Shown: in pieces, positions 30,248 to 38,812 of the stretch
Numbering within the stretch: the first letter of the stretch is position 1
How the letters are laid out: every line of letters begins with the position of its first letter
NCBI RefSeq assembly: GCF_900182635.1
Contig: NZ_FXTD01000008.1
Coordinates: forward strand, 123,459 to 187,458
DNA: 64,000 nucleotides
Source of the DNA: Halorubrum cibi
GTDB lineage: Archaea; Halobacteriota; Halobacteria; Halobacteriales; Haloferacaceae
Direction of reading: 5' to 3'
Notes under the pieces: model-generated
Told to the model about the DNA's origin: nothing
Database searches by the model: none
The model's input: only the letters and a program-made list of their open reading frames with translations
Position numbers and translations under genes: made by a program

Positions 30248-30260
30248 TCTCGGCCGGTGC
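30248..30260 (+). repeat. Duplicated 3' end of tRNA-Gly
   Basis: TCTCGGCCGGTGC is identical to the last 13 bases of the acceptor/T arm of the tRNA-Gly gene (30175-30187), 73 bp downstream. The spacer holds two hairpins: ATCTTC/GAAGAT and GACTCCCG/CGGGAGTC. It is probably a scar or a transcript-processing element; the companion tRNA-Arg has the same arrangement. Confidence 0.75.
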
Positions 30261-30343
30261 TTTCGTGAACCAAGTGGTCGAAATCACCGAGAAGTTCGAC
30301 GCTATCGACCGCTTTCGATCGGCAGCACCGATACAAAACTCGT

Positions 30344-30800
30344 GGCTCCGTTGGAATCCTCCGTAGACGATATGTCATAATCCGGCCGTGGTCAGTATAG
30401 ACGAGGAAGTGAGCGATCGCCGAAGCGGTGGCGCGCCTCCGAGTGCCCCGCAGGGGCACGAGGAGCCCGCGAGGGACGCGGTGAGCACTCGAAGAGTGCG
30501 AACCGCGAGGCTGGGGAGGTGTGAGGTGCGGGGCCGTGCGGGGTGGGACTCAAAGGGGCAGTCGCGAGGACGAAGCCCGGCGAAGCAAGCACCGCAGTGA
30601 AGGAGCGACAGCGACTGAGCGAGGAGCGCAGCGAGCCGCGCGAGTCCTCGTGGCTGGGGCTTTGGACGTGTTCACCGCGCCAGCAACTACTCCCTTCTTC
30701 TCACCTCGATCACTTACGAAACACCCGCCATATAAGCGCTCTTCAGCGACCGGCTGGTTCAGTCCGAATTCTATCTGAAAAAGGGGAGCTCAACGGAGCC
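30344..30800 (+). mobile_element. MITE-like element 2 (457 bp, IS6-type ends)
   Basis: The element is bounded by GGCTCCGTTGGAATCCT on the left and, as inverted repeat, AGCTCAACGGAGCC on the right. The 8-bp flanks AAACTCGT and AAACTCGC (7/8 match) look like a target duplication. The first ~60 bp and the last ~65 bp resemble the ends of the element at 47921-48370. There is no transposase gene; almost the whole interior is an inverted copy of the interspersed repeat. It ends 13 bp from the membrane-protein stop at 30814. Confidence 0.7.
30400..30686 (-). repeat. Interspersed intergenic repeat, copy B
   Basis: This is the reverse complement of the copy at 1723-2036. Shared blocks include GCGCGGTGAACAC, CAAAGCCCCAG, GCGAGGACTCGCGCGGC-like hairpins, TGCCCCTTTGAGTCCCACCCC and CACCTCACACCTCCCCAGCC. 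It lies inside the MITE-like element. The 30189-30813 gene-free interval consists of the tRNA-Gly trailer, this repeat and the element's ends. Confidence 0.7.
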
Positions 30801-30813
30801 AAACTCGCCGACG

Positions 30814-31113
30814 CTATCCGACGACGAACTCCGGAGCGAGGACGATGGCGACGAGCAGACACAGCAGTACGAGGATCGCGGCCAGCCGCAACACGCCGGC
30901 CGCGAGGCGTCGATCCTTCGGAAGCGACTCCGCGACTCCCGCCAAGACGGCCCCGAGGGCCATGACGAGCAGCCAGTCGCTCGAGCCGGCGTTACTGGTG
31001 ACCCCGGAGTAGGCGTACAGTCCCAGGAACGTGATCGCTCCCGCGAACTGGACGAGCGCGTTGGTCCGGCCGGACGGTTCGCTGAACACGAGGTCGGAGA
31101 GGACGGAGGGCAT
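30814..31113 (-). CDS. Small three-span membrane protein
   Basis: A 99-residue protein starting MPSVLSDLVFSEPSGRTN. Three hydrophobic stretches are seen at about 20-36, 45-60 and 72-95, with basic PKDRRLAAGVLR before the last. A longer open frame upstream (to 31245) contains a Cys-rich, non-family-like stretch and is less likely. It is convergent with a MITE-like element. No function is recognised. Confidence 0.6.
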   Translation of the reverse strand: MPSVLSDLVFSEPSGRTNALVQFAGAITFLGLYAYSGVTSNAGSSDWLLVMALGAVLAGVAESLPKDRRLAAGVLRLAAILVLLCLLVAIVLAPEFVVG

Positions 31114-31244
31114 CGTGCGTGTCTCTTCTTCGAGACACAAATAACGGCCGTCCGGATCTGATCCGATCTCGATCCGATACCGATCCGCGGGCGACGGCGA
31201 GACGACCGCCTCCGAAGGTCCACCCGAACCGCAACCGCACAGCA

Positions 31245-31350
31245 CCGCGCCTCACGCCTCCCCAGCCTCGCCGCGTCGGCGTTCGCGAACGCCGACGCGG
31301 GCTCCCTCGCGCGGTCGGTTCGCGCCCGTTGGGCGCTCACCGGCGCACGC
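31245..31350 (+). repeat. Interspersed repeat, partial copy C
   Basis: This ~105-bp stretch starts with CACGCCTCCCCAGCCTCGC and ends with GTTGGGCGCTCACCGGCGCA, resembling the last third of the copy at 1723-2036. It sits in the 303-bp gene-free gap between two minus-strand genes; apart from it I see no gene in that gap. A long hairpin GCGTCGGCGTTCGCGAACGC is inside. Confidence 0.6.
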
Positions 31351-31416
31351 CGACCGTATCGGCGGTGTGAACTCGGCGGTGGGGACGACTCCGCTGGTCC
31401 CACCACGGCCCGTCGT

Positions 31417-31944
31417 TCACCACGGCCCGTCGTAGTTCACGCGCGGGCGGTCGACGTCGACGCCCAACTCCCGCAGCGTCGCGGTCGCGTTCTCGACCGG
31501 CGCGGGCGCGGGGCGGTCGAGCGCGTCGGTCGTCACCTCGGCGAAGCGGACCCGCCAGTCGCCGTCGATCACGACCGTCGCCCGTCGCGGGATGTCGGCG
31601 TGCCCCTCCCACGACTCCGCGAGCAGGTCGTAGGAGTCGGCGACCCCGCCGTGGAAGTCCGAGACGACCGGGAACGGGAGATCGAAGCGGTCGACGTACG
31701 CGAACCCCGCGTACAGCGAGTCGCCGGTGAGCGCGACGACGGCCAAGTCCTCCCGGCCGTGCCACCCGGCGTCCCGGACCGCGGCGAACGCCGCGGTGGT
31801 CGTCGGGACGAAGCTCGCCGGCGCGAACGCGAGGACGACCGCGCGGTGCGACTCCACGAGCCGGTACAACGCGAGTTCGGTCGCCCGTCCGTCCGCGACC
31901 GCCGGCGCGGCGAAGTCGGGGGCCTTGACGCCAATGTCGATCAT
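31417..31944 (-). CDS. Peroxiredoxin-like protein without cysteines
   Basis: A 175-residue AhpC/TSA-fold protein. It has the N-terminal VKAPDFAAPAVADGR and a strand-helix FAPASFVPTTTAAFAAV where typical peroxiredoxins carry PxxxTxxC; here the peroxidatic cysteine position is Thr. No cysteine occurs anywhere, so no thiol peroxidase activity is expected. The RATVVIDGDWRVRFAEV block completes the thioredoxin fold. Role unknown; a binding or structural role is possible. Confidence 0.85.
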   Translation of the reverse strand: MIDIGVKAPDFAAPAVADGRATELALYRLVESHRAVVLAFAPASFVPTTTAAFAAVRDAGWHGREDLAVVALTGDSLYAGFAYVDRFDLPFPVVSDFHGGVADSYDLLAESWEGHADIPRRATVVIDGDWRVRFAEVTTDALDRPAPAPVENATATLRELGVDVDRPRVNYDGPW

Positions 31945-32022
31945 CGTTCGTCCACGGTCGCGTGCGGGACGGATAAGATCACGTCCGCGGGCGACGTTTC
32001 GAACGGGACGAACACACAGCGG

Positions 32023-32700
32023 CTACGTATCGAACGTCAACGACAGGTCGGCGTTGCCCTGGAGACCGAACATCGAGACGCCGGCCCCGCCGGTGACGCT
32101 CCACTCCCGAAGACTGGTGTGCGAGGAGACCAGGCTCCACAGCCGCGACGATATCGACGAGAGGGTGTTCTTGACCCACCCGAACACGCTCTTGATCTTG
32201 CTCGAGATCGATCCGGCGAACGACGACCGAAGCGTCTCGAACCGCTGGTCGACCAACTGTACCGTCCACATCACCTCAGCAACTGGATCGTCCGTCTCCT
32301 CCACGGGATCCCCGTCCTTCTCTTCGTCGTCGCTTGCTATCGGCCTGCCGTGTTCCGTCGGCTCGAAAACGGCTACCGCTCCCGAGAGAAGATGTAACGA
32401 CTCCACGAACTCGCGAGCGGCTTCCCAGGACTCGTGCCTGCTACCGGTGGGTTCACTCCGTTCAATTCCAAGGCTGGTTTCAGCGCCGGTTTCGCCGCGC
32501 TCGAACACGCCCTCACCGAGCGTGAACTCTTCGTCGATCGATCCTTCGTCCGTACGGTACTGCGTGAACCTCGTATCGTCGCGCACCGATTCGGGAAACA
32601 CGCCGACAATGGAACTGATCTCCTTGCGCGTCTCGTCGACGAAGGCTCCCCGGTACTCCTCTCGAATCTCTCGTTGCCATTTGTTCACGTCCTCCATCAT
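32023..32700 (-). CDS. Haloarchaeal protein of unknown function
   Basis: A 225-residue protein starting MMEDVNKWQREIREEY. The N-terminal ~110 residues are charged and mostly helical. About 140-165 is an acidic linker, and the C-terminal ~65 residues are Ser-rich and amphipathic with no clear transmembrane span. I do not recognise a domain. It lies downstream of the acyl-CoA carboxylase gene, 40 bp away on the same strand. Confidence 0.55.
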   Translation of the reverse strand: MMEDVNKWQREIREEYRGAFVDETRKEISSIVGVFPESVRDDTRFTQYRTDEGSIDEEFTLGEGVFERGETGAETSLGIERSEPTGSRHESWEAAREFVESLHLLSGAVAVFEPTEHGRPIASDDEEKDGDPVEETDDPVAEVMWTVQLVDQRFETLRSSFAGSISSKIKSVFGWVKNTLSSISSRLWSLVSSHTSLREWSVTGGAGVSMFGLQGNADLSLTFDT

Positions 32701-32740
32701 AACGGGATCGTTGGGCTCGGACTCTATAACCGTACCTGCC

Positions 32741-34597
32741 TTACAGTACCGTCCCGTGTTTCTTCTCGGGGAGGTCCTTCTCGACGTCCGCGTAGAAGTC
32801 GAACCGGGCGGCGAGTTGTGCGCGGAGGTCCGAGGGCGGGACGATCTCGTCGATGACAACCTCGCTCGCCATCCGGTGGACGTCGATCTCCTCGCGATAC
32901 TCCTCGCGGAGGCGCTCCTCCTCCGCGGCCCGCTCCTCGGGGTCGTCGATCTCGGCCAGTTTGCGGGCGTACACCGCGTTGATCGCGGCCTCCGGCCCCA
33001 TGATCGCGATCTCGCCGGAGGGCAGCCCGATGGTGCTCTCGGGGTCGTAGGCGGGCCCGCCCATCGCGTAGATCCCCGCGCCGTACGCCTTCCGGACCAC
33101 GACGGTCTGTTTCGGGACCGTCGCCGACGACGTGGCGTAGATCAGCTTCTTTCCCTTCTCCAGAATGCCGTCCTTCTCCACCTGCGAACCGGCCATGAAC
33201 CCCGGGGTGTCACAGAGGTATAAGAGGGGAATCTCGTAGGCGTCACACGTCCAGACGAACTCCGCGGCCTTCTCGGCGGCGTCGGGGAAGATCGCGCCCG
33301 AGCGCTCCGTCGGCTGGTTGGCGACGACGCCGACGGGCCGGCCGTCGATCCGGCAGAACGCGGTGAGTATCTCGGGTCCGTACCCCGACTTCAGCTCGAA
33401 GACGGACTCCGCGTCCGCGATCCGGTCGAGGAGGTCGCGCACGTCGTACGGGCGGGTCGGCGACTCGGGGATCAGCTCGTCGATCCCCTCGGGCGAGTAT
33501 TTGGGCGGCTTCGGATCGGCGCGCGGCGGCTTCTCGCCGGCCCGGTTCGGCAGATAGGCGATCAGGTCGGCGACGAGCTCGCGAGCGTGCTCCTCGTCGC
33601 GGGCGACGAGGTCCGCGGAGCCGGAGTGTTCGGCGTGGATCCGGGGACCGCCGAGGTCGGCGAGGTCTATCTCCTCGCCGGTGACCATCTCCACCATCCG
33701 CGGCGAGGCGATCGCCATCGCGGACATGTCCTCGACCATCACGGTGAAGTCGGCGAAGACGGGGGTGTAGGCCGCCCCGGCGATACACGGTCCGTAGAGC
33801 ACGCATATCTGCGGGACCGCGCCCGACAGCATCGAGTGGTTGTAGTAGTACTTCCCGATCCCCTCGCGGTTGGCGAAGAAGCCGGACTGTCGGTCGATCC
33901 GCCCGCCCGAGGAGTCCATCAGGTAGAGGACGGGGTTGCCCGTCTTCAGCGCGCGTTGCTGCATCCGGAGGAACTTCTCGACGCCCTTCGCCGCCATCGA
34001 CCCCGCCTTCACCGTGAAGTCGTTGGCCATGAAGTGGACGTCTCGTCCCTCGAACTCGGCACCTCCGGTAATGAGCCCGTCGGCGGGGAGGCGGTCGGCA
34101 TCGTCGTCGCGGTCGGCATTGCCCCCCTCGTCGTCCTCGACGTCTTCCCTGCCGCTCCGACCGGCCGCATTCGGGTGCCAGTCGTCGAAGGCGGCGAACG
34201 TCCCGTCCTCGAAGCGGATCCCCGCAGGGCCGTCGCCGGACGCGTCGGCGCCCCCCGAATCCGCGTCGCCCGCGCCGCGCGTTCCCCCCTCCCCGCCGAA
34301 CCAGAGGTCGAGGCGGTCGCGCACGAACAGCTTTCCCTGCTCTTCGAGTCGCTCGCGGTACTTCGCGGGGCCGCCCTCCCGGACGTCCTCGATCTCCGCT
34401 CGGAGGTCCCGCTCGCGGTCGGTGGGGCCGAGGTCGTCCTCGAGGGGGTAGGCCGTCTCCGGAGGGTCCGCGCTCGCCGCGGGCTCCTCGCTCTCCCCGA
34501 CGTGGACGTCGACCCTGACGCCGAGGTGCGCCGCGAGCGACCGGGCGATCGCCTCGGCCTCCTCGGGCGTCGCCGCCGACCCGACGCGGACCTTCAT
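32741..34597 (-). CDS. Acyl-CoA carboxylase carboxyltransferase subunit
   Basis: A 618-residue biotin-dependent carboxyltransferase, likely for propionyl-CoA and/or acetyl-CoA. The N-domain has VEKFLRMQQRALKTGNPVLYLMDSSGGRIDRQSGFF and CIAGAAYTPVFADF; the C-domain has VGVVANQPTERSGAIFPDAAEKAAEFV and GSQVEKDGILEKGKKLIYA. Residues 1-40 resemble a small accessory-subunit-like segment (see findings), and about 110-165 is a Gly/Asp-rich insert. The downstream Gly-Ala-Gly-Ile-Tyr block is intact. The start MKVRVGSAAT is chosen at the first compact fold segment. Confidence 0.9.
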   Translation of the reverse strand: MKVRVGSAATPEEAEAIARSLAAHLGVRVDVHVGESEEPAASADPPETAYPLEDDLGPTDRERDLRAEIEDVREGGPAKYRERLEEQGKLFVRDRLDLWFGGEGGTRGAGDADSGGADASGDGPAGIRFEDGTFAAFDDWHPNAAGRSGREDVEDDEGGNADRDDDADRLPADGLITGGAEFEGRDVHFMANDFTVKAGSMAAKGVEKFLRMQQRALKTGNPVLYLMDSSGGRIDRQSGFFANREGIGKYYYNHSMLSGAVPQICVLYGPCIAGAAYTPVFADFTVMVEDMSAMAIASPRMVEMVTGEEIDLADLGGPRIHAEHSGSADLVARDEEHARELVADLIAYLPNRAGEKPPRADPKPPKYSPEGIDELIPESPTRPYDVRDLLDRIADAESVFELKSGYGPEILTAFCRIDGRPVGVVANQPTERSGAIFPDAAEKAAEFVWTCDAYEIPLLYLCDTPGFMAGSQVEKDGILEKGKKLIYATSSATVPKQTVVVRKAYGAGIYAMGGPAYDPESTIGLPSGEIAIMGPEAAINAVYARKLAEIDDPEERAAEEERLREEYREEIDVHRMASEVVIDEIVPPSDLRAQLAARFDFYADVEKDLPEKKHGTVL

Positions 34598-34715
34598 GCC
34601 GGGTGAACTCCCGGACGGTCCTAAACTGTTTTCCATGAGAAACGCGCTCGCTGGAGGCTCCGTTGCCGTCTCCGCTTGACAATCCTTAAGCCGGCGACAC
34701 GGCTACCTCGCCGCA

Positions 34716-35435
34716 ATGAGAGTCGTCGTTTCCATCGGCGGGAGCGTGCTCGCGCCGGAGCTCGATCCCGAACGTGTCGCCGCCTACGCCGACGCGGTCG
34801 AGCGGCTGACGGCGGAGGGGTGTGAGATCGGTGCCGTCGTCGGCGGCGGCGGGGTCGCCCGCGAGTACATCACGACCGCCCGCGAGCTCGGCGGCAACGA
34901 GGTCGAACTCGACGAACTCGGCATCGGTACCACGCGGCTCAACGCCCGCCTGCTGATCGCCGCGCTCGGCGACGCGGCCGCGCCCGCGCCGGCGACGGGG
35001 TACGACGAGGCCGCCGCCGCGTTCCGCCGGGGCGAGGTCCCCGTGATGGGCGGGATAACGCCCGGACAGACGACCGACACGGTGGCGGTCGCGCTCGCGG
35101 AGTCCGTCGACGCCGACCTGCTCGTGTTCGCGACGAGCGCCGACGGCGTCTACGACGTCGACCCGAACCGCCACGACGACGCGACCCGGTTCGAGTCGCT
35201 GTCGCCAGCGGAACTGGTCGACGTGGTGCTCCCGATGAGCCGGGACGCCGGCTCGTCCGCGCCCGTCGACCTGCTTGCGGCGAAGCTGATCGACCGCGCC
35301 GGGATCCGCTCGGTCGTCCTCGACGGCACCGACCCCGACGCGGTCGTCGACGCGGTCCTCCGCGGCGAACACACCGGAACGAACGTGACCCCCGAGGGGA
35401 GCACCGAACCGGCGGCCTGGAGCGCGGAACGATGA
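34716..35435 (+). CDS. pyrH: UMP kinase
   Basis: A 239-residue amino-acid-kinase-fold enzyme that phosphorylates UMP to UDP. MRVVVSIGGSVLAPELDPERV is the archaeal-type start, GAVVGGGGVAREYI binds phosphate, and LVFATSADGVYDVDPN follows. The ATG of LysRS overlaps its stop by 4 bp, so the two genes are coupled. A TATA-like CCTTAAGCC lies about 30 bp upstream. Confidence 0.94.
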   Translation: MRVVVSIGGSVLAPELDPERVAAYADAVERLTAEGCEIGAVVGGGGVAREYITTARELGGNEVELDELGIGTTRLNARLLIAALGDAAAPAPATGYDEAAAAFRRGEVPVMGGITPGQTTDTVAVALAESVDADLLVFATSADGVYDVDPNRHDDATRFESLSPAELVDVVLPMSRDAGSSAPVDLLAAKLIDRAGIRSVVLDGTDPDAVVDAVLRGEHTGTNVTPEGSTEPAAWSAER

Positions 35436-37189
35436 CCGACGACGCTGCCGGGGACGACGATTCCGGAGACCCCGACCGCGACGACTCCCCACACATCCTC
35501 TCCGAGCAGGCGACGGGAGCCGAGGACGGGACCTCGGGGAACGACGAGTTCCACGCCTTCTGGGCCGACGTCGTCGCCGACGAGATCGAGGCGCGCGACC
35601 CCGACGACCCGATCGTGATCAAGGGGGGCGTCTCTCCCTCCGGCGTCGCCCACGTCGGCAACGTCAACGAGGTTATGCGCGGCTACTTCGTCGCCGAGGT
35701 GCTCCGCGACCGCGGCCACGAGGTCCGTCAGCTGTTCACCTCCGACGACAAGGACCCGCTCCGGAAGCTCCCGCGGAAGCTGGCGAACGCCGACGGGGAG
35801 ATCGTCGGGCTCGGCGACGTCGACGCGGGCGCGCTCGGGCGCAACCTCGGGAAGCCGTACACCGCGATCCCGGACCCCTTCGGCGAGCGCGAGTCGTACG
35901 CGGCCCACTTCGCGGCGCTGCTCTCCGCCGACGCCGAGCGCCTCGGCGTCCCCGTCGAGATGGTCTCGAACACGGATCTGTACGCGGACGGGAGCTTCGA
36001 CGACGCGGTCCGGACCGTCCTCTCCGACCTCGAAACGGTCCGCAAGACGCTCGGGAAGTACCAGGACAAGGTCGACGGCGAGTACGTCCCGTTCAACCCG
36101 GTCTGTGCGGCGTGCGGGAAGGTCACCGAGACGGTGACCGCGGTCGATCTCGAGGGGGGCACGGTCGAGTACGCGTGTACGGACCTGGAGGTCGGCGACG
36201 ACGTCATCGAGGGCTGCGGCCACGAGGGGACCGCCACGTTCCGGGAGGGGAAGCTGCCGTGGCGGCTCGAGTGGCCCGCGCAGTGGGACGTCCTCGACGT
36301 CGACTTCGAGCCGTTCGGCAAGGACCACGCCGAGGGGTCGTGGCCCTCCGGCGTCGACCTCGCGCGGACCGTCTTCGGCATCGAGCCGCCGGTGCCGATG
36401 GTGTACGAGTGGTTCACGCTCGGCGGGGAGGCGCTCTCCTCGTCGGCGGGCAACGTCGTCACGGTGCCCGAACTGCTCGAGATACTCGAGCCCGAGGTGG
36501 TCCGCTACTTCTTCGCGCTCCACCCGAAGAAGGCGCGGGACCTCGACCTCAAGCGGATCGACCTCCTCGTCGACCGCTTCGACCGCTTCGAGCGGGCGTA
36601 CTTCGGCGAGGTCGACGACGAGGAGCTGACCCGGTTCGCCGAGCGCGCGTACCCGTTCGTGATGGGATGGGAGTCCGGCCATCCGGCCACCGGCGCCGAC
36701 CGCCCGGACGACGCCGATCCAGCCGACCGCGTCCGGTTCCCGTACACCTTCGCCGCGGTCCTCGGCATGGTCGAGGACGAGGGGTTGCGCGAGCAACTCG
36801 CGCGCGACGAGGGACACGTCGACGACGACACCCCCGAGTGGGCGGTCCGGGAGGCGCTGTCGCGCGTCGAGCGAGCGCGGACGTGGGCCGAGCGCACCGA
36901 CAACGAGTACAACTACCGGCTCCAGACCGATCTCCCGGCCGTCGACCTCGAGGACGACGTGGCCGCGGCGCTCGACGCCCTCGCCGACTTCGTCGCCGCG
37001 GGCCACGACGGCGAGGCGATCCAGGCGGAGATGTACGAGACCGCCCGCGACAACGACGTCGAGGTCGCCGACTTCTTCGAGGCGGGCTACCGGCTCTTCT
37101 TCGACCAGCCGCAGGGTCCACGGCTCGGCGAGTTTCTCGGCGAGTTGGAACGGGAATTCGTCGTCTCGAGGCTCCGGCGGGAGGCGTGA
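35432..37189 (+). CDS. lysS: Lysyl-tRNA synthetase, class I
   Basis: A 585-residue class I LysRS, the archaeal form. The HIGH-like motif is GVSPSGVAHVGNVNEV (about 68-83). A zinc-binding stretch (CAACGK ... CGHEG) is in the middle. The KMSKS-like loop reads ALSSSAGN, lacking the usual first Lys. A C-terminal helical anticodon-binding domain (RYFFALHPKKARDLDLKRIDLL onward) follows. It is cotranscribed with pyrH and an 80-residue zinc-ribbon gene. Confidence 0.94.
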   Translation: MTDDAAGDDDSGDPDRDDSPHILSEQATGAEDGTSGNDEFHAFWADVVADEIEARDPDDPIVIKGGVSPSGVAHVGNVNEVMRGYFVAEVLRDRGHEVRQLFTSDDKDPLRKLPRKLANADGEIVGLGDVDAGALGRNLGKPYTAIPDPFGERESYAAHFAALLSADAERLGVPVEMVSNTDLYADGSFDDAVRTVLSDLETVRKTLGKYQDKVDGEYVPFNPVCAACGKVTETVTAVDLEGGTVEYACTDLEVGDDVIEGCGHEGTATFREGKLPWRLEWPAQWDVLDVDFEPFGKDHAEGSWPSGVDLARTVFGIEPPVPMVYEWFTLGGEALSSSAGNVVTVPELLEILEPEVVRYFFALHPKKARDLDLKRIDLLVDRFDRFERAYFGEVDDEELTRFAERAYPFVMGWESGHPATGADRPDDADPADRVRFPYTFAAVLGMVEDEGLREQLARDEGHVDDDTPEWAVREALSRVERARTWAERTDNEYNYRLQTDLPAVDLEDDVAAALDALADFVAAGHDGEAIQAEMYETARDNDVEVADFFEAGYRLFFDQPQGPRLGEFLGELEREFVVSRLRREA

Positions 37190-37432
37190 ATGTCCGAGGA
37201 CCGTTCTCTCGACGACTTCGCCTCCGCCGAGACCGACGAGGACGCCTCGGCCGACGGGGACGATCCCACTGAGGACGACTCGGACGAGCACGGTCTCGCC
37301 GACGTCGAGCCCGCCGAGTCGACGTCGACGTGGTCGGCGGACGGGGCCGACTGCGACCGCTGTGGCGCGACGGTCGAGCGGCGCTGGCGCGACGGCGACG
37401 GTCTCGTCTGCGCCGACTGCGCGGAGTGGTAG
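37190..37432 (+). CDS. Small zinc-ribbon protein (DUF7573 type)
   Basis: An 80-residue protein with an acidic N-terminal two-thirds and a C-terminal zinc ribbon: CDRCGATVERRW and CADC. It starts directly after the LysRS stop, so it is probably part of the same transcript. It resembles conserved haloarchaeal zinc-ribbon proteins found next to LysRS. Function unknown. Confidence 0.75.
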   Translation: MSEDRSLDDFASAETDEDASADGDDPTEDDSDEHGLADVEPAESTSTWSADGADCDRCGATVERRWRDGDGLVCADCAEW

Positions 37433-37586
37433 CCGTTCGTTTCCGCGGTCTCTGGGATCCGTCACCCGAAAAACGGGCGTTCGGTCCATCGGTTTTCCGA
37501 ATCGTTCCGCCACGGTGAACACTTAATACACGTCGGATCGACCCGTTAGTTACGGACGATATGCGGTGGGGTTAAGTGATATATAA

Positions 37587-38498
37587 ATGAAATCAGATCC
37601 GGATCGGCTCCTCGATCGGTCGCCCCGCGCCGTCGCCGGCCTGTACCTCCTCTTCGGCGCGGCGTGCGCGGTCGCGGTCGACGTCGCCGTCGGGACGCTC
37701 TCGGGCTCCGCGGCCCCGTTCTCGCCCGCCCGGCTCGCGGGCAGTCTGGCGCTCGTCGGGGCATCCTCGGTTTTCGTCTACGGCGCGGTGCGTCACCACT
37801 CCCGTCGGACCGTCACCGCTCGCGAGGAGTTGGAGACCTCGAACCAACAGCTCCAGGTGTTGAGCCGGGTGTTCAGACACAACGTCCGGAACGACCTCAA
37901 CGTCGTTCAGGGGTACGCCGATCTGCTCGAACGGCGTCTGGACGACGAACGCAGCCGCGAGTGCCTGGCGACGATCCGCGAGACCACGGAGGACATGGTC
38001 GAGATAAGCGAGAAGCTCCGAGTCATCGAGGACGCCTCGCCCGGCCCCGTCGAGGATCGCGTCGATCTCGTGACGGTCGTCCGTGAGGTGATCGAGGAAC
38101 TGGACGACGACCGGAACGACGTGGACCTCTCTCTCGATCTCCCGGAGCACGCGTGGATACACGCCGACGACTCGGTGAGCTACCCGGTTCGAGAGGTGTT
38201 CGAGAACGCGATCTCCCACAACGACGAACCGGGTCGCCGAGTCCTCGCACGCGTCGAGACGGAGGGAACGACGACCCGGCTCGAGGTCCACGACAACGGA
38301 CCGGGGATCCCCGAGGACGAGCGAGCGGTGCTCCGAGCAGAGGAGGAGACGCCGCTCTCACACGCCAGCAGCATCGGGCTGTGGCTCGTCAAGTGGATGT
38401 GCGAGCTTCAGGACGGCACGGTACGGTTCGACGCCACCGACGACGGAACCACCGTTCTGCTCCGGTTCCGGGCGGCAGAGAGGCCGACGGACGGATAG
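37587..38498 (+). CDS. Membrane sensor histidine kinase
   Basis: A 303-residue kinase with two N-terminal spans (about 16-37 and 50-68), no large external domain, then a dimerisation helix with His98 in FRHNVRNDLNVVQGY. The ATPase domain has N-box EVFENAISHN, G1 DNGPGIPEDE and G2 SSIGLWLVKWMC. No response regulator is adjacent. The AT-rich start region (ATATATAAATG) suggests a very short leader. Confidence 0.85.
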   Translation: MKSDPDRLLDRSPRAVAGLYLLFGAACAVAVDVAVGTLSGSAAPFSPARLAGSLALVGASSVFVYGAVRHHSRRTVTAREELETSNQQLQVLSRVFRHNVRNDLNVVQGYADLLERRLDDERSRECLATIRETTEDMVEISEKLRVIEDASPGPVEDRVDLVTVVREVIEELDDDRNDVDLSLDLPEHAWIHADDSVSYPVREVFENAISHNDEPGRRVLARVETEGTTTRLEVHDNGPGIPEDERAVLRAEEETPLSHASSIGLWLVKWMCELQDGTVRFDATDDGTTVLLRFRAAERPTDG

Positions 38499-38514
38499 AT
38501 CGAGACCGCGATCG

Positions 38515-38649
38515 TCACTCGAGTTCGGTGATGGTGACCGCGTACACCGCCCCGCAGTTGCCGCATTCGACGTGAACCCCACGGCTCGCCTGCCCTCGAG
38601 TGAACTCGGATATCTCCTCGGAACACGAGCACTCGAACTGGACTTTCAT
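38515..38649 (-). CDS. Small zinc-finger protein
   Basis: A 44-residue protein, MKVQFECSCSEEISE, with CSC near the N-terminus and a CGNC knuckle at about 29-32, ending ITELE. It resembles the small haloarchaeal DUF7560-like zinc ribbons of unknown function. It is convergent with the histidine kinase gene; the stop codons are 16 bp apart. Confidence 0.65.
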   Translation of the reverse strand: MKVQFECSCSEEISEFTRGQASRGVHVECGNCGAVYAVTITELE

Positions 38650-38812
38650 TGTACGATCAAGACACTATTCGTATTTAAAATACAGTGATCGATTCTCCGC
38701 GGTGATATTCGCGTGTACGAGTCCGGAACACGGCGGGTCGACGCTCCGGTCGTCCGTGCGATCCCCGGGGAGTTCACCGAGATAGGCGGTTCCCGGACGA
38801 CAGAGAAGCTGT

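Noticed and set aside
30118..30260. Complete integrated element at tRNA-Gly
   Set aside because: The duplicated tRNA end is only 73 bp away and no integrase gene lies between.
30235..30459. A 74-codon minus-strand frame at the left end of MITE-like element 2
   Set aside because: It spans the terminal repeat and the unrelated repeat interior, with no conserved protein-like segment, and is best explained as part of the element.
35150..37522. A 790-codon minus-strand frame opposite UMP kinase and LysRS
   Set aside because: Antisense shadow of the LysRS gene; no family motif.
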